A DNA stretch of 14,743 nt, taken from contig JALHUP010000233.1 of assembly GCA_022866585.1 (NCBI GenBank), forward strand, positions 1 through 14,743. The letters are read 5' to 3'. The notes below the pieces were generated by a model. The model saw only the letters and a list, made by a program, of their open reading frames with translations. It made no database searches and was not told where the DNA came from. Source of the DNA: Candidatus Zixiibacteriota bacterium (GTDB lineage: Bacteria; Zixibacteria; MSB-5A5; SM1-73). The position numbers were made by a program, and so were the translations under genes. This document shows, piece after piece, positions 13,520 through 14,743 of the stretch. Each line of letters begins with the position of its first letter. Within the stretch, counting starts at the first letter, position 1.

Positions 13520-13596
13520 GGTTCGACCTTGCTCACCACCCTGAGCTTGTGGTTCGACATGCTCACCATCCCGAGTAAAACCGAGGGATCGAAGGG
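13520..13596. repeat. Tandem REP-like repeat units
   Basis: Two similar units in a row: GGTTCGACCTTGCTCACC with ACCCTGAGCTTG (13520-13549), then GGTTCGACATGCTCACCATC with CCCGAG, ending in TCGAAGGG (13551-13596). This GGTTCGAC-GCTCACC-CTGAGCTTG pattern is a known type of dispersed intergenic repeat in environmental and candidate-phylum genomes. The rest of the 389-base gap 13324-13712 holds the attC-like site and otherwise nothing recognisable. Confidence 0.65.
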
Positions 13597-13631
13597 CGCA
13601 ATGCTTGACCTACAAAAGTGAGGCCATAGGA

Positions 13632-13703
13632 TGATAACGACCAAGCTCACGGGGGGCAATGGAGCGCAGCGGAAAAGCCGTTCGGTGCAGCGCCTTGTTA
13701 GGC
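13632..13703 (-). other. attC: Integron attC-like recombination site
   Basis: A 72-base site in the same orientation as the nuclease gene, starting 9 bases after its stop codon. Read leftward it has R'' GCCTAAC (13703-13697), which fits RYYYAAC, and R' GTTATCA (13638-13632), a variant of GTTRRRY. Between them the arms pair as in known attC sites: AAC with GTT at the ends, an unpaired spacer (AAGGC against TTGGTC), then GCTGCAC against GTGAGC with one G left extrahelical, and a variable loop region. Length is within the known attC range of about 57-141 bases. Only one site is visible and no integron integrase gene is in the window. The divergence of R' from the consensus leaves some doubt about activity. 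Confidence 0.72.
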
Positions 13704-13712
13704 GTTAGTTTT

Positions 13713-14465
13713 TTATTTCTTTTTGTTTGGTTCTACTGTCGCAGAGTTAAATCGAACCAATTTGTCCCAGTCAATTTCTCCATTGTCTTTGCAGAATATA
13801 TTTGAAAATTCTTTGGTGAATTTGTTAATCATTTGCGAATACGATTTTACAAAGTCATCATTCTTTTCTTTGGCTTTATACCCAAGTGGTTCGATGATTT
13901 CTGTAAACAGGTCGCTGTCGCCTGATATAAACTCCCAAAAGCGTTGACCGCAATATTTGAAATAGTCGCCCTTGTCTGGTTTGTTATCTCTGCCGTAACA
14001 GCAACCGTTTACAGCAACTACGCTCAATTGTGAGTTACTGGTTCTCAGCGTCTTTTTAGCAGTCTTGAAGTCTGCTACCATTTTAGCAATTTGTGAACTG
14101 TTGCCCCAATTTGGTCCCGATTTGATTGTTACGATGTTTCTTGTTCCGTTGCTGTCAAATTCAAGGTCAATGCCTGTAATGCCTGATTTACGTCCACCGT
14201 AAACCTTATTGTTGATGAAAATAGCAAGTCCTTCCAGCCAATCGCCAAAAATAGTTTCTTCGTTCGATGAGATATGTGCATCCACCAAGCCTTTTACAAT
14301 CCGTTCAGCAGTCAACACATATTTTGCTTTGAACAGATACGGATTTTTTCGTTTGAGAACCTGCGACAACTTTAATCCGTCAAGGCTTTGAATACGCTTT
14401 TGATGAAATGTCCCGATATTTTGTTCAACGTACTGAAGTACGTCTTTTAGGTTTAGTTTTTTCAT
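13713..14465 (-). CDS. PmeII-family type II restriction endonuclease
   Basis: A 250-residue protein that I recognise as a PmeII-family restriction nuclease. Family landmarks are LKRKNPYLFKAK (37-48), the SSNEETIFGDWLEGLAIFI helix (66-84), GITGIDLEF (95-103), IVTIKSGPNWGNSSQ (111-125), GCCYG (154-158), YFKYCGQRFWEFISG (168-182) and NGEIDWDKLVRFNS (228-241). A PD-(D/E)XK-like centre is suggested by E69/E70, D100 and K115; the usual acidic residue two before the lysine is threonine (T113), which appears to be a family feature. It should cut unmethylated DNA at a specific site that I cannot name. The gene starts inside the end of the methyltransferase gene (41-base overlap), so the pair is translated together. 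An attC-like site follows its stop. Confidence 0.85.
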   Translation of the reverse strand: MKKLNLKDVLQYVEQNIGTFHQKRIQSLDGLKLSQVLKRKNPYLFKAKYVLTAERIVKGLVDAHISSNEETIFGDWLEGLAIFINNKVYGGRKSGITGIDLEFDSNGTRNIVTIKSGPNWGNSSQIAKMVADFKTAKKTLRTSNSQLSVVAVNGCCYGRDNKPDKGDYFKYCGQRFWEFISGDSDLFTEIIEPLGYKAKEKNDDFVKSYSQMINKFTKEFSNIFCKDNGEIDWDKLVRFNSATVEPNKKK

Positions 14466-14743
14466 AATTTACCTTTGGCTCAAATAAATATAATTCAATG
14501 GGTTTCAAATGCTTTTTCACCATTTTGCAATACTCTGGAACGATGTCGATGCCTATTGAATTTCGTTTCATTCGGTTTGCGACAATTAGAGTTGTTCCTG
14601 AACCCATAAATGGGTCAAGAACCGTCTCATACTCTTTTGTAAAAAGTTTAATGAACCATTCAGGCAATTCTTCCGGAAAGGCTGCGCTGTGGTTTTTATT
14701 GTTACATTCGGTTGCTAAATGCAAAACGTTTGTCGGGTAGGCT
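14425..14743 (-). CDS. Type II DNA methyltransferase, C-terminal part only
   Basis: The gene runs off the right end of the window. Only its last 105 or so codons are visible, in an open frame to the final base; the frame reads AYPTNVLHLATECNNKNHSA at the edge. HSAAFPEELPEWFIKLF and the AdoMet-binding motif I, VLDPFMGSGTT, identify an amino-methyltransferase (N6-adenine or N4-cytosine) with motif I near the C-terminus, followed by GIDIVPEYCKMVKKHL. The catalytic (D/S)PP(Y/W) motif would lie upstream, outside the window, so its class and target are unknown. It would protect host DNA from the partner nuclease, whose gene overlaps its 3' end by 41 bases. A TTG at 14724 could look like a start, but homology continues upstream of it. 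Confidence 0.88.
   Translation of the reverse strand, partial: AYPTNVLHLATECNNKNHSAAFPEELPEWFIKLFTKEYETVLDPFMGSGTTLIVANRMKRNSIGIDIVPEYCKMVKKHLKPIELYLFEPKVNYEKTKPKRRTSVR

Noticed and set aside
13520..13596. Tandem repeat units as a possible CRISPR remnant
   Set aside because: Only two adjacent diverged units, no spacer-sized regular gaps, and no cas genes. The units match a palindromic repeat type instead.
14425..14724. The methyltransferase as a complete 99-residue protein starting at 14724
   Set aside because: The frame stays open to the window end, and the upstream residues (YPTNVL) continue the family pattern, so the gene is truncated by the window.

Overview
This window looks like chromosomal DNA of an uncultured or poorly studied bacterium with a moderate-to-low GC content, probably from a candidate phylum near the FCB assemblage (Zixibacteria-like lineages are one possibility; this is inference). 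The 284-residue housekeeping sigma factor lacks region 1.1 and closely resembles the short RpoD of Bacteroidetes and relatives. However, the four best leftward promoters are ordinary TTGACA-N17-TATAAT-like sites, which argues against Bacteroidetes proper. TTG starts with good ribosome binding sites are common. Several classes of dispersed palindrome lie between genes and sometimes inside them.

Layout. Positions 1-1235: a small TIGR04076-family protein (+) converges on a DUF523 protein (-), with structured palindromes on either side. Positions 1236-2600: a membrane-anchored M23 peptidase (-) with a clear promoter, then a doubtful small ORF. Positions 2600-3300 hold no convincing protein gene. 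A strong leftward promoter there faces a roughly 160-nt sequence that folds into a long closed rod with an internal bubble, a candidate 6S-like RNA. Positions 3300-7131: a four-gene rightward operon of an ECF sigma factor, an exported DUF4097 beta-repeat protein with an exact 18-residue period, a multi-pass membrane protein with bactofilin-like repeats, and an exported toastrack/LiaF-like protein. It looks like an envelope-stress module, but no anti-sigma gene is present. Positions 7132-9093: an RRM/RGG RNA-binding protein with a long structured leader, then housekeeping rpoD (both leftward). Positions 9137-12576: two divergent HtrA/Do-type periplasmic proteases, one immediately upstream of rpoD. 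Positions 12577-14743: repeat-rich DNA, a hypothetical protein with a C-terminal winged-helix-like segment, and a restriction-modification pair (PmeII-family nuclease and the C-terminal part of a DNA methyltransferase). An integron attC-like site follows the nuclease stop codon directly.

Most of the window concerns the cell envelope and stress: an M23 wall hydrolase, an ECF-controlled envelope operon, two periplasmic quality-control proteases, and a cold-shock-type RNA chaperone beside rpoD. The right end is accessory: the restriction-modification pair is laid out like an integron gene cassette. The two observations most worth following up are the attC-linked restriction-modification cassette and the 6S-like RNA candidate.
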